Source: DATJUF01 sp035524095
GTDB lineage: Bacteria > Desulfobacterota > Binatia > Binatales > Binataceae
Assembly (NCBI GenBank): GCA_035524095.1
Contig: DATKPK010000119.1
Coordinates: forward strand, 1 to 28,709
DNA: 28,709 nt
Direction: 5' to 3'
The position numbers and the translations under genes were made by a program. The notes beneath the pieces are model-generated. The model searched no databases, was not told where the DNA came from, and saw nothing but the letters and a program-made list of their open reading frames with translations. The first letter of the stretch is position 1. Every line of letters starts with the position of its first letter. Below are positions 16,733-24,166 of this stretch, one piece after another.

Positions 16733-17182
16733 ATGATGCGGCAGTTTGCATTCGAAGATGAGATTCATCAGAGCCTCGGATGCGTTCCGATGGCGGTTCG
16801 GCGGAAGCTCGATCGTGTCGGGATAAAGATCAGCCTGGAGCAATGGCAAGCGCTCGGTCTGGGCGAACGGCTTGCACTATGCCATCTACCAGTAGAGGGC
16901 GAGGATGAACGCGAAGCCGTGCGGATATTTACCGATGAGGCGGTCAAGGCCAAATCCGGCAAGGGAGTCAAAACGCTACCGGAAGCGTCGCGCGCCGCAT
17001 CGGAGCCGCCAAACCATCCACCGGCCATATTGGTCGAGCATGCGCGCGTCTTGGGCATCACGCTGAACCAGCCGGTCTGGGATAAGCTCGACGCTGACGA
17101 ACGTTACGCATTGATCAAGCTAGGCGACCTAGCGAAGCCGAGCCATAATCTGGCAGCGGCACTAGCGGAATTCGTCAGGTAG
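16733..17182 (+). CDS. Nitrate reductase associated protein family
   Basis: A 149-residue soluble protein I recognise as the 'nitrate reductase associated' family (Pfam Nitr_red_assoc). Diagnostic sequence near the N-terminus: FAFEDEIHQSLGCVPMAVRRKLD, then KISLEQWQALGLGERLALCHLP. A second half, LNQPVWDKLDADERYALIKLG, repeats the LxxxxWxxLxxxER-AL pattern, so the protein seems to consist of two related halves joined by a charged linker (about residues 75-95). The molecular role of the family is not established; the name comes from gene neighbourhoods. I chose the ATG at 16733 because GAGGG lies 6 bases before it; ATG at 16736 and TTG at 16727 are alternatives. It diverges from fdsG, which again puts it beside a molybdenum enzyme. 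Its end overlaps the convergent thiD by 8 bases. Confidence 0.82.
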   Translation: MMRQFAFEDEIHQSLGCVPMAVRRKLDRVGIKISLEQWQALGLGERLALCHLPVEGEDEREAVRIFTDEAVKAKSGKGVKTLPEASRAASEPPNHPPAILVEHARVLGITLNQPVWDKLDADERYALIKLGDLAKPSHNLAAALAEFVR

Positions 17183-18209
17183 AGCGCGAAGTACGGCCCC
17201 GTTTGTGCCGGGGCAGCGAGCCGCTTGCGTCTTCATGGGGCCGTAGAAAGTTCCCGGGCAGGTGACCAAGCAGCGGGCGTCCACCCGCACTTAGACGATA
17301 ACTGCGTTTGAGCGCTGCCGTGACGAAGCGTTTTGCCTCTCGCACCGCGCGTTCGAGGTCAGCGCCACGCGCGAGCCAGGCCGCGATCGCGGCAGAGAAA
17401 GCGCATCCAGTGCCATGGGCGCCGCCGCCTGGAATACGCGGTGCGGTCAGTTCGATGAAACGGCGGCCGTCGTAGAAGAGATCAGTGGCGAGATGGTCTT
17501 CCTTCGGGAGGCATCGGCGACGGGGGCTCATAAGCGTCGTCGTCGCCGACGCCTCGCTAGGATTGGGGAGGGCGGAGTGGGTGCGCGGATGCGCGCCCAC
17601 TCCGCCCTCCCCTGCTCTGTCTGCCGACGCAGCGGACGCGGCGTGATGCAAAGAATGGCCACCCTTGATCACGACGGCACGGGCGCCGAGGCGACGCAGA
17701 AGGCGTGCCGCCTCACGTCGCGCGGCGGGGCTGTCGATCGGGATACCGCTGAGCGCGGCGGCCTCAGGAAGATTCGGCGTGACCACACGGGCTAGCGGCA
17801 GAAGATGCGCAAGCAGCGCTTCTTCGCCGTCGCGGTCGAGCAGACGTGCACCGCTGCTCGAAAGCAATACGGGATCGATCACAGGGGGCGGCAGCGCGTC
17901 AGCTGCGATCGAATCGGCGACGCAGCGAACGATCGCTGCGGTAATCAGCGCACCAGTTTTGAGAGCATCGGGTGGGCGTTCGGCGATCAGGGTTTCAAAC
18001 TGCGCGCGGACCATAGCGGGGGTGACAGGCACTATCCGTGCGATATGGCGGCTGTTCTGTGCGATCACCGCAGTAATTACGGTCAAGCCGTGGACCTGGC
18101 ACGCAGCGAAGGTTTTGAGATCGGCCTGAAGGCCCGCGCCGCCAACCGGATCGCTGCCCGCAATAGTCATCGCGACGGCGGGTACGGATTGCGACTGTGC
18201 CGTTTTCAA
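17175..18209 (-). CDS. thiD: Hydroxymethylpyrimidine/phosphomethylpyrimidine kinase with in-frame insertion
   Basis: Phosphorylates HMP and HMP-phosphate in thiamine synthesis. Ribokinase-like fold: MTIAGSDPVGGAGLQADLKT at about 14-33, VTPNLPEAAALSG at about 143-155, VVIKGGH at about 179-185 and the ATP/anion-hole motif GGAHGTGCAFSAA at about 262-274. At 344 residues it is some 70-80 longer than the usual ~265. About 50 of these lie between KGGH and DLFYDG (roughly residues 187-238), where the family normally has a short loop; the DNA there is strongly palindromic (see the repeat entries). The rest is a C-terminal tail and a few N-terminal residues. The only upstream start is TTG at 18209, just after an in-frame stop; ATG at 18170 would remove the start of the first strand. 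The frame is intact through the insert, so the gene is probably functional. Confidence 0.92.
   Translation of the reverse strand: MKTAQSQSVPAVAMTIAGSDPVGGAGLQADLKTFAACQVHGLTVITAVIAQNSRHIARIVPVTPAMVRAQFETLIAERPPDALKTGALITAAIVRCVADSIAADALPPPVIDPVLLSSSGARLLDRDGEEALLAHLLPLARVVTPNLPEAAALSGIPIDSPAARREAARLLRRLGARAVVIKGGHSLHHAASAASADRAGEGGVGAHPRTHSALPNPSEASATTTLMSPRRRCLPKEDHLATDLFYDGRRFIELTAPRIPGGGAHGTGCAFSAAIAAWLARGADLERAVREAKRFVTAALKRSYRLSAGGRPLLGHLPGNFLRPHEDASGSLPRHKRGRTSRST
17508..17555. repeat. Palindrome 1 of the insert in thiD (15-bp arms)
   Basis: GAGGCATCGGCGACG at 17508-17522 pairs with CGTCGCCGACGCCTC at 17541-17555, with one mismatch in 15, around an 18-base loop. It falls in the extra segment of thiD and is directly followed by a second, longer palindrome. 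Confidence 0.8.
17565..17612. repeat. Palindrome 2 of the insert in thiD (22-bp arms)
   Basis: Arms 17565-17586 and 17591-17612 are inverted copies of a purine-rich 22-mer (core GGGGAGGGCGGAGTGGG) with one mismatch and a 4-base loop, GGAT. It lies inside the thiD coding frame, in the additional residues between the KGGH motif and the next strand. Such a long stem is far beyond codon-driven chance. It resembles a REP-like or palindromic mobile element rather than a terminator, because it is in mid-gene and has no T-run. Confidence 0.9.
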
Positions 18210-18437
18210 GAGTTAACTTGAGAACATGGGTTTGCGAGTAGAGTTTTAATGGCAAGAATTTTTTTTAGGTTGTGACGTAAAATTATGATTGCAATGTCTT
18301 GAATTATCATAGGGTGCCAACAGCGAACGGATTTCCTACACAAGATAACGTTCGCGCGTAGGACTAACCACCTTGATTATCTTCCATGGCGAAGAGTATT
18401 TTTCGAGGGCAGACGAAGCGGGCGCGACCCGTGGTTT
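18210..18437. promoter_or_regulatory. AT-rich divergent regulatory region between thiD and DUF6178 gene
   Basis: 228 bases, clearly more AT-rich than the surroundings, with runs of A and T near 18256-18290. Toward the plus gene, TTGATT (18373-18378), 18 bases and TATTTT (18397-18402) form a plausible promoter. GCGAACG (18323-18329) and CGTTCGC (18349-18355) form a perfect inverted repeat. CCTAC (18335-18339, in its loop) and GTAGG (18358-18362, outside) form a second, crossing one. I saw no TPP riboswitch consensus in front of thiD. Confidence 0.45.
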
Positions 18438-20162
18438 ATGCCGGCCAAAGGACAAGACGAATTTCTCCATCTGCCATTCGAGCAGAAGCTCGAATTTCTC
18501 TATGGCCTACCAGCGCGTCAAAAACGCGACCTGATTCTATCAGCACCTGAAGCCGAGCGGTTGGTGCAGTCGTTCGCGCCCGAAACGCTTTTCTATACGC
18601 TCAAGGAGATTGGCGTCGCCGACGCCGGCGATCTCTTGAGCATGGCGGTACCGGAACAGATCCGATGGTTATTCGATCTCGACTGCTGGAATAAAGACCG
18701 GCCTAATCTCAATCGGATGCGCGAGTGGGTCGAGGCAATGGCGGACGCCGGACGGCGGCGGATGGCCGAAGGGCTGATGGGTCTCGATTTGGAACTGGTC
18801 GCACTGCTGATGCGGCAATACGTGAGAGTTCATCGGATGACCGATCCGCAGGATTCGCCTGATGCACCTTCGAACCGCTTCGTTCAATTTGATGAACATT
18901 ATCTGATCGAATTCATCAGGCATGATGCGATTCAGGCGCTGCTGCTAGAGTTTCTGGAAGAAGTCTTTGAGCGTGATTACAATTATTTCAGCGGCCTGAT
19001 GGAAGAACTGTTTTGGGGAGTCGAGGCCGAGATCGAAGAGCAGGCGTATCAGTTCCGTAACAGCCGGCTCGCCGACCACGGTTTTCCGGACTACTACGAC
19101 GCGCAGGCTGTGTTCGGTTATTTCAATCCGCTCAAGTTTGAGGAGCTGCGGCAGGAGTATATTGCACCAGCACGAGACACAATCGCGGCAGAGGCTGATC
19201 TAGCTCCCGAGCTGTCGCCGGCCCTCGCGGGCACAAGTAATTCATTATTTAACGCAGCACTGACGGCAGGATTTGCAGCGCAAGGGATGCGTCAGTTGCG
19301 CAGTGAAATGGCGCTGGTAAGTAATCAGGTGCTGGTCGCGCGATCGGTCGATTTCGGCGATTTGGAAGCGGTGCGCGTCGCCGTCGAAATGACCCATGAC
19401 TATATCAATCTGGCGCTTGAGCATCTGAGCGGGGGCGAACTCGCGATCGCGATTGAGCATCTGCGCGATACGCATCTGCAACTGCTATTCCGGCTTGGTA
19501 TCAGCCTCACGATCGATTTACGCAAGCGCGCTGAAGCTACGGTCGCGCGGTTTGGTTTCGCGGCTGGACGCGCCCGCGAGATTCCCTACCTCGATACGCC
19601 CTATCGGGAAGCATTGGCGGGAATGCTGCAACGGCTGCCGCGCTTTTTTGACGGCCTCGAACGGCATGGGGCAATCGAGCTGCGTGATTTTCACGCAATG
19701 CGCGAGATTCATCTTAGCTACGCGATGCTCGATAGGCTCGACGCTATCCCGGAAATGTTCAAGGCGCTGCTCGGACTCGATATCGCGTCCGTGGCGTTTC
19801 GCGCGCAAGTGGCCGGCCACGAGATACGCCTGAGTCAGTTGTTGCTCACTGCGCTGACACGCGAGGCGCTCGACGGCAAACTGGTCCTCGCGCCGATTGA
19901 GCCGCGGCGTCTGCGCGAAGTGCATAGCGCGGTGATGAGCAGGGGCGGACGTCCAGCGCGACTGACTACAAGTTTCCGAAGCCGCGTCGAAAAGACGCTG
20001 GGGCGCCGACTCGACGAGGGCCTGCGTTTGCGCAGCGCCGATTTCGTCAATTCCTGCCTGAATATGCTTGAAGAAGAATTGTCCGAAATCGACAACTCAA
20101 GGCCGATTGATCAGCGGTTTATTCGGAGTTTATTAACCCGGCGAGAGTCAACTACAGACTAG
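18438..20162 (+). CDS. DUF6178 family protein, function unknown
   Basis: A 574-residue cytoplasmic protein with no signal peptide or membrane segment. I recognise the layout of the DUF6178 family, best known from Desulfobacterota-type genomes: LHLPFEQKLEFLYGLPARQKRDLILSAP near the start, PEQIRWLFDLDCW and then a long acidic, probably all-helical body containing DEHYLIEFIRHDAIQALL and YFNPLKFEELRQEY. Magnesium-transporter-like N-terminal repeats (helical MgtE_N-type) are a possible comparison, from the LxxLPxxxxxxLI style of the first 100 residues; this is an impression only. No catalytic motif is evident. The start is ATG at 18438, with a weak binding site. It stands alone between divergent thiD and convergent neighbours, so it is probably monocistronic. 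Confidence 0.75.
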   Translation: MPAKGQDEFLHLPFEQKLEFLYGLPARQKRDLILSAPEAERLVQSFAPETLFYTLKEIGVADAGDLLSMAVPEQIRWLFDLDCWNKDRPNLNRMREWVEAMADAGRRRMAEGLMGLDLELVALLMRQYVRVHRMTDPQDSPDAPSNRFVQFDEHYLIEFIRHDAIQALLLEFLEEVFERDYNYFSGLMEELFWGVEAEIEEQAYQFRNSRLADHGFPDYYDAQAVFGYFNPLKFEELRQEYIAPARDTIAAEADLAPELSPALAGTSNSLFNAALTAGFAAQGMRQLRSEMALVSNQVLVARSVDFGDLEAVRVAVEMTHDYINLALEHLSGGELAIAIEHLRDTHLQLLFRLGISLTIDLRKRAEATVARFGFAAGRAREIPYLDTPYREALAGMLQRLPRFFDGLERHGAIELRDFHAMREIHLSYAMLDRLDAIPEMFKALLGLDIASVAFRAQVAGHEIRLSQLLLTALTREALDGKLVLAPIEPRRLREVHSAVMSRGGRPARLTTSFRSRVEKTLGRRLDEGLRLRSADFVNSCLNMLEEELSEIDNSRPIDQRFIRSLLTRRESTTD

Positions 20163-20186
20163 CGATCACTTGCGGGCAGCCGACGG

Positions 20187-20996
20187 TCAATGGGCATTCG
20201 CGGGCTTGAATACAACAGTTACTGATTGTCCGTCGCGCAGAAGCCCTAGTTTAAGCGGCGTTCCGTTAATCTGATCGCCTTGCGTCTTGAAAACCGCTGG
20301 ACTGGGTACCGGGCGGTCGTCGAGTTGGGTGATTATATCGCCACGCTTCAAGGTGTGCGCAGCGGGCGGCGCGAGGTCGGCGACAAGGACACCGCTGGAC
20401 GGGGGGACGCCAAAGTAAGATGCGATCGAAGGTGTGAGATCCTGCACGGTGATGCCATCGACGATGGCAAATTGGGGCGGCGCAGAATCAACCGTCTCGG
20501 CCGAGGCGTCGAAGATTTCGCCGGTGATATAGATGGGGACCTGCGCGCCCATCGCCAGAGCGATCGCGTCACTGGGCCGGCTATCGACCACATAACGATC
20601 ATGATCGAGATAGATTTGCGCATAGAAAACCTGATTGCGCATGTCGCCGATCACGACGCGGTCAAGATGATTGCCGGTTTGTAGAATAACGTTGCGGAGA
20701 AGGTCCGTGGTAAGAGGACGATCCGGCTTGACCCCGTTGAGTTCGAGCATGATAGTGCGGGCTTCGTCGTCGCCGATCATTATCGGCATGGCGCGGCGGC
20801 CGTCCTGATCTTCAAGCGTTACATAGTGTGTATTGCTCCGTTGGTCGAAGCCGACTTCACTGACCTTGACGCGAATCTCCCTGGTGTTCCGGCCTGCGTT
20901 ATGTCCTCCGAAACACGCGAGCAGCGCGAACGATCCAAGAATGGCAGCAGCGGCCGCCACGAAGATTGATTTTATTGCACGCGCCGGCGGGATCAT
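20187..20996 (-). CDS. Lipoprotein with bifunctional nuclease (DUF151) domain and C-terminal PDZ
   Basis: 269 residues. The N-terminus is a hydrophobic signal sequence ending in ALLAC, a lipobox with Cys28, so it is probably an exported lipoprotein. Residues about 40-165 match the bifunctional nuclease/DUF151 fold: MPIMIGDDEARTIMLEL, RPLTTDLLRNVI, FYAQIYL and VDSRPSDAIALAM are its hallmarks. Residues about 178-265 are a PDZ domain, with FGVPPSSGVLVADLAPPAA then LKRGDIITQLDDRPV. DUF151 proteins are usually cytoplasmic, and nuclease activity is shown only for some plant members, so an exported PDZ-bearing form is notable. The start is ATG at 20996. It is convergent with the DUF6178 gene (24 bases apart) and 56 bases downstream of rlmE on the same strand. 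Confidence 0.85.
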   Translation of the reverse strand: MIPPARAIKSIFVAAAAAILGSFALLACFGGHNAGRNTREIRVKVSEVGFDQRSNTHYVTLEDQDGRRAMPIMIGDDEARTIMLELNGVKPDRPLTTDLLRNVILQTGNHLDRVVIGDMRNQVFYAQIYLDHDRYVVDSRPSDAIALAMGAQVPIYITGEIFDASAETVDSAPPQFAIVDGITVQDLTPSIASYFGVPPSSGVLVADLAPPAAHTLKRGDIITQLDDRPVPSPAVFKTQGDQINGTPLKLGLLRDGQSVTVVFKPANAH

Positions 20997-21052
20997 TGCG
21001 TTTGCAGCTTATGCAATCATCAGGACTGGTGCCATTACTTGAAACGCATAGG

Positions 21053-21661
21053 TCAGCGACCGAGTGGTGGCGGACGATGACCACGGGCAATCAGGTAAAG
21101 TTCCGATGAGCCGGGACGTGTGGCCTTGGTACGAGTGAGATCGACTCGTGCGAAGGCCTCGCGAAATGGGGCGACTGAGGCCTCGAAGTCCGGCCCCATA
21201 AAGAGCTTCGCAACCATCGCTTCGCCAGACTTGAGCACTGTGCGCGCGAACGCGAGCGCGGATTGAAGCAGTTCATGCGCCCGCGCCTGATCGCGATCGG
21301 CAATACCGCTGAGCTTGGGCGACATGTCACAAGTAACCAGATTAGCGGGTCCACCAAGTTGGTTCGTAACCTGAGCGCAGACGGTGGCATCGCGAATGTC
21401 ACCCGTAATCGTACTTACATTGGGCGCATCGAGCACGCAGTTGACGAGATCGACGCCCACAACGCGGCCCTCGGGACCAGTTGCCAGTGCGAGAACAGCA
21501 AGCCATCCGCCCGGAGCACATCCGAGATCGATCACCCGCGCGCCCGAACGAATCAATTTGAAACGCGCGATCAATTCCTCAAGCTTGAAGGCTGCGCGCG
21601 AAGGCAGTCCCTGCGAGCGGGCTTTGCGGAAGAACTGATCGTGGGGCTGGTAACGAGCCAT
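21053..21661 (-). CDS. rlmE: 23S rRNA (uridine-2'-O-)-methyltransferase RlmE/FtsJ
   Basis: Methylates the 2'-OH of U2552 (E. coli numbering) in 23S rRNA with SAM. The 202-residue length is typical. The KDKE catalytic tetrad is complete: Lys26 (RAAFKLEEL), Asp112 (TCDMSPKLSG), Lys152 (MVAKLFMG) and Glu187 (SSELYLIARG). The SAM-binding loop VIDLGCAPGGW is at about 43-53. The start is ATG at 21661, and MARYQPHDQFFRKARSQGLPSRAAFKL is the canonical N-terminus. It diverges from uvrD across 167 bases, and the lipoprotein gene follows 56 bases downstream. Confidence 0.96.
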   Translation of the reverse strand: MARYQPHDQFFRKARSQGLPSRAAFKLEELIARFKLIRSGARVIDLGCAPGGWLAVLALATGPEGRVVGVDLVNCVLDAPNVSTITGDIRDATVCAQVTNQLGGPANLVTCDMSPKLSGIADRDQARAHELLQSALAFARTVLKSGEAMVAKLFMGPDFEASVAPFREAFARVDLTRTKATRPGSSELYLIARGHRPPPLGR

Positions 21662-21828
21662 CGGGTGATGCGCCGCAACGTAAGCACTCGAATAATATCA
21701 CGTCAGCACGGGCTCTTGTGAACAAACCTTCTGCTGAAGTGAGCACGCACTTTCAGAAACCGGGCGAAGCCGGTATCTTTTGTTGCATGGCGATTTGGCC
21801 GCCGGTTTTCCCTCACATTTACATATAG

Positions 21829-24021
21829 ATGCAAGCGCTTAAGCTCGACGAGTTGAATCCAGCGCAGCGCGCGGCAGTGCTCGCGCCTGACGGTCCAATC
21901 CTAATCCTTGCCGGCGCGGGATCGGGCAAGACACGGGTACTGACGCATCGGATAGCGCACTTGATCGCAGAACGCGATGCGCCCGCGTATGGAATCACAG
22001 CGGTGACGTTCACCAATAAGGCGGCGGGCGAGATGCGCGAGCGAGTCGCGAATCTGGTGGGCGCTGGAACGCGGCTGCCGTGGGTCAGCACCTTCCATGC
22101 GGCCTGCGCGCGAATCCTGCGGCAGGAGATAGGCGTGATCGGCGGCGGCTTTGATCGTAATTTCACGATCCTCGACGACGGGGACGTGATGTCGGTTATC
22201 CGCTTTGTGCTGGAACGCGCGCAGTTAGCAGATTCACCACCGCCCGAAGCAGTGCGCGCAAGGCTCGATCAAGCGAAGAACGAGGCACTGTCCCCGGAAG
22301 AAAGTGCGCGCAAGGCGGCCGATGGGCGCGATCGGATCTTTGCTCAAGTCTATCAACTTTATCAAGCACGGCTGGCCGAGATGAACGCGCTGGATTTCGG
22401 CGACCTGCTATTGACGACTTATCGGCTGTTGAAAGACCATCCCGAGGTTTTGGCGCGATGGCAGGAGCGCGCACGGCATCTGCTGGTCGACGAATACCAA
22501 GACACGAATCGCGTGCAATATCTGCTGGTGCAGGCGCTGTCGGCGCGGAGTGGGAACCTGTGTGTAGTGGGCGATGAGGACCAGTCGATTTATCGATGGC
22601 GGGGCGCCGATATCCGCAACATCCTGGATTTCGAGCGCGATTTCCCGAACGCCGCGGTGTTCAAACTCGAACAGAATTATCGGTCGACTAAGACGATTTT
22701 GGCGGCGGCCGGTGCGGTGATCGCAAATAATCGCGAGCGCAAGGCGAAACAACTCTGGACCGAGAATCCAGCGGGCGAGCTGGTTACTTACTTCACCGGC
22801 ATGACCGAGCGCGACGAAGCCGAGTTTATCACGCGCGAGATCGCGCGGCTGACTGGCGGCGGCGAGGTAAAGCCGTCAGAAGTGGTGGTCTTCTATCGGG
22901 TCAATGCACAGTCGCGAGTGATCGAGGAAGCGCTGGTGCGGCGGCGGATTCCGTACTACATCGCGGGCGGTTTGCGCTTTTACGATCAGCGCGAAATCAA
23001 GGATCTAATCGCCTATTTGCGGGTATTGCTGAATCCGGCGGACGCAGTGAGTCTCGATCGGATGATCAGCGTGCCATCGCGGGGGATCGGGGCGCGCACA
23101 GTCGAAATGATGAGCGCGGTAGCAGAGCGCGACAGGGTGACGCTGTTCGAGGCGATGGGACGGCTCGAGACCGAATCGAAAGTCGCGCTGCGAATCGCCA
23201 AGCAGGCGAGCCAGCTTTATCGCTGGATGCGCGAATTGGCGGGACGAATCGAGGGCCTGGGAGTGCGTCCCATTCTTGACGAGATTATTATCCGCAGCGG
23301 CTTCGAAGGTCATCTGGAGGCGATGGCTGATGGCGCGACGCGGCGGCAGAACGTCGCGGAATTGCTGGCGGCGGCAAGCGCGTTCGACGGTGAACATGGA
23401 GTGGGCGGCCTGGGCGAATTCCTTGAGCGAGTTGCGCTGGTGAACGACGCCGATCAGGTGCAGCTGACAGGCGGGCGCGTGGCGCTGATGACACTCCATA
23501 CGTCGAAAGGGCTTGAATACCCGGTGGTATTTATCGCTGGGATGGAAGAAGGGCTCTTTCCGCATATGCGGTCGGGAGACAATGTGCGCGAAATCGAAGA
23601 GGAGCGGCGGCTGTGCTACGTCGGGATGACGCGTGCGCAACGCACACTTTACCTGACCAATACGATGACGCGGGAGTTATACGGCCAGCGGCAAGAGCCG
23701 CGGCCTTCGCGCTTCCTCGCCGAAATCGAGCAAGACCTACTTAAGCGGATTGCCCCAGAACGTGATGCACCAACGATCTTGCGGGCGCCCTCGCGTGAAC
23801 CCTACGTCGATTATACCGACAGCCAGTTGCCCGAGAGCGAGGTGAACACAGGGGACACGTTCGCAGTCGGGCGCAAGGTCCAGCATGTGACGTTTGGCCA
23901 AGGTGTGATCAAGCGGCGCGAAGGCCGCGGTGATGGCACCAAAGTCTGGGTTCATTTTGATCGGAGCGGACTCAAATTATTAGTCCTGAAGTTCGCGAAT
24001 CTGCGGCCCGTTGCTGGCTAG
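21829..24021 (+). CDS. pcrA: ATP-dependent 3'-5' DNA helicase UvrD/PcrA
   Basis: Superfamily 1A helicase acting in nucleotide excision and mismatch repair and in clearing RecA or stalled polymerases. 730 residues. All motifs are visible: Walker A LAGAGSGKTRV at 27-37; Q-type LNPAQRAAV at 9-17; Walker B LLVDEYQDTN; GDEDQSIYRWRGAD; LEQNYRST; LMTLHTSKGLEYPVVF; and RRLCYVGMTRAQ. The last ~60 residues, FAVGRKVQHVTFGQGVIKRREG and onward, are the Tudor-like C-terminal domain that binds RNA polymerase in PcrA/UvrD. The start is ATG at 21829. It has its own upstream region, divergent from rlmE. Rep is less likely because of the C-terminal domain. uvrD would be an equally fair name. Confidence 0.96.
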   Translation: MQALKLDELNPAQRAAVLAPDGPILILAGAGSGKTRVLTHRIAHLIAERDAPAYGITAVTFTNKAAGEMRERVANLVGAGTRLPWVSTFHAACARILRQEIGVIGGGFDRNFTILDDGDVMSVIRFVLERAQLADSPPPEAVRARLDQAKNEALSPEESARKAADGRDRIFAQVYQLYQARLAEMNALDFGDLLLTTYRLLKDHPEVLARWQERARHLLVDEYQDTNRVQYLLVQALSARSGNLCVVGDEDQSIYRWRGADIRNILDFERDFPNAAVFKLEQNYRSTKTILAAAGAVIANNRERKAKQLWTENPAGELVTYFTGMTERDEAEFITREIARLTGGGEVKPSEVVVFYRVNAQSRVIEEALVRRRIPYYIAGGLRFYDQREIKDLIAYLRVLLNPADAVSLDRMISVPSRGIGARTVEMMSAVAERDRVTLFEAMGRLETESKVALRIAKQASQLYRWMRELAGRIEGLGVRPILDEIIIRSGFEGHLEAMADGATRRQNVAELLAAASAFDGEHGVGGLGEFLERVALVNDADQVQLTGGRVALMTLHTSKGLEYPVVFIAGMEEGLFPHMRSGDNVREIEEERRLCYVGMTRAQRTLYLTNTMTRELYGQRQEPRPSRFLAEIEQDLLKRIAPERDAPTILRAPSREPYVDYTDSQLPESEVNTGDTFAVGRKVQHVTFGQGVIKRREGRGDGTKVWVHFDRSGLKLLVLKFANLRPVAG

Positions 24022-24075
24022 ACTGCCATAACCATCAATTTGAACAATTTGGCACTTCCGTAACGCTGCGCCCGC

Positions 24076-24086
24076 CAGATAATCTG
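24076..24086. promoter_or_regulatory. Perfect 11-base palindrome upstream of the L,D-transpeptidase gene
   Basis: CAGATAATCTG is fully symmetric and contains GATAAT, a near-match to a -10 box, about 80 bases before the ATG at 24167. No convincing -35 is seen at the right distance. It could be an operator or simply the -10 region of the gene. Confidence 0.25.
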
Positions 24087-24166
24087 CTAAACTGAGGGTT
24101 AAAGAGTGGCCTTAAAAGAGAGGCTGGGTTCGAGCGACGGCGGGGGCGGATGATTCCGCATGATCA

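Noticed and set aside
16596..16751. N-terminal extension of fdsG from an ATG at 16751
   Set aside because: It would add 52 unconserved residues, cross the divergent promoter and overlap the neighbouring gene. The GTG at 16595 gives normal family length.
17565..17612. Strong hairpin as a transcription terminator
   Set aside because: It is in the middle of thiD, has no following T-run on either strand, and the reading frame continues through it.
18210..18437. TPP riboswitch before thiD
   Set aside because: No conserved thi-box sequence such as CTGAGA followed by ACCTGATC-like elements was seen in the minus-strand leader.
21759..21780. ACCGG-N6-CCGGT hairpin followed by ATCTTTT, upstream of uvrD
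   Set aside because: Terminator-like in shape, but no plus-strand gene ends before it (rlmE runs away on the minus strand). The stem is only 5 bp.
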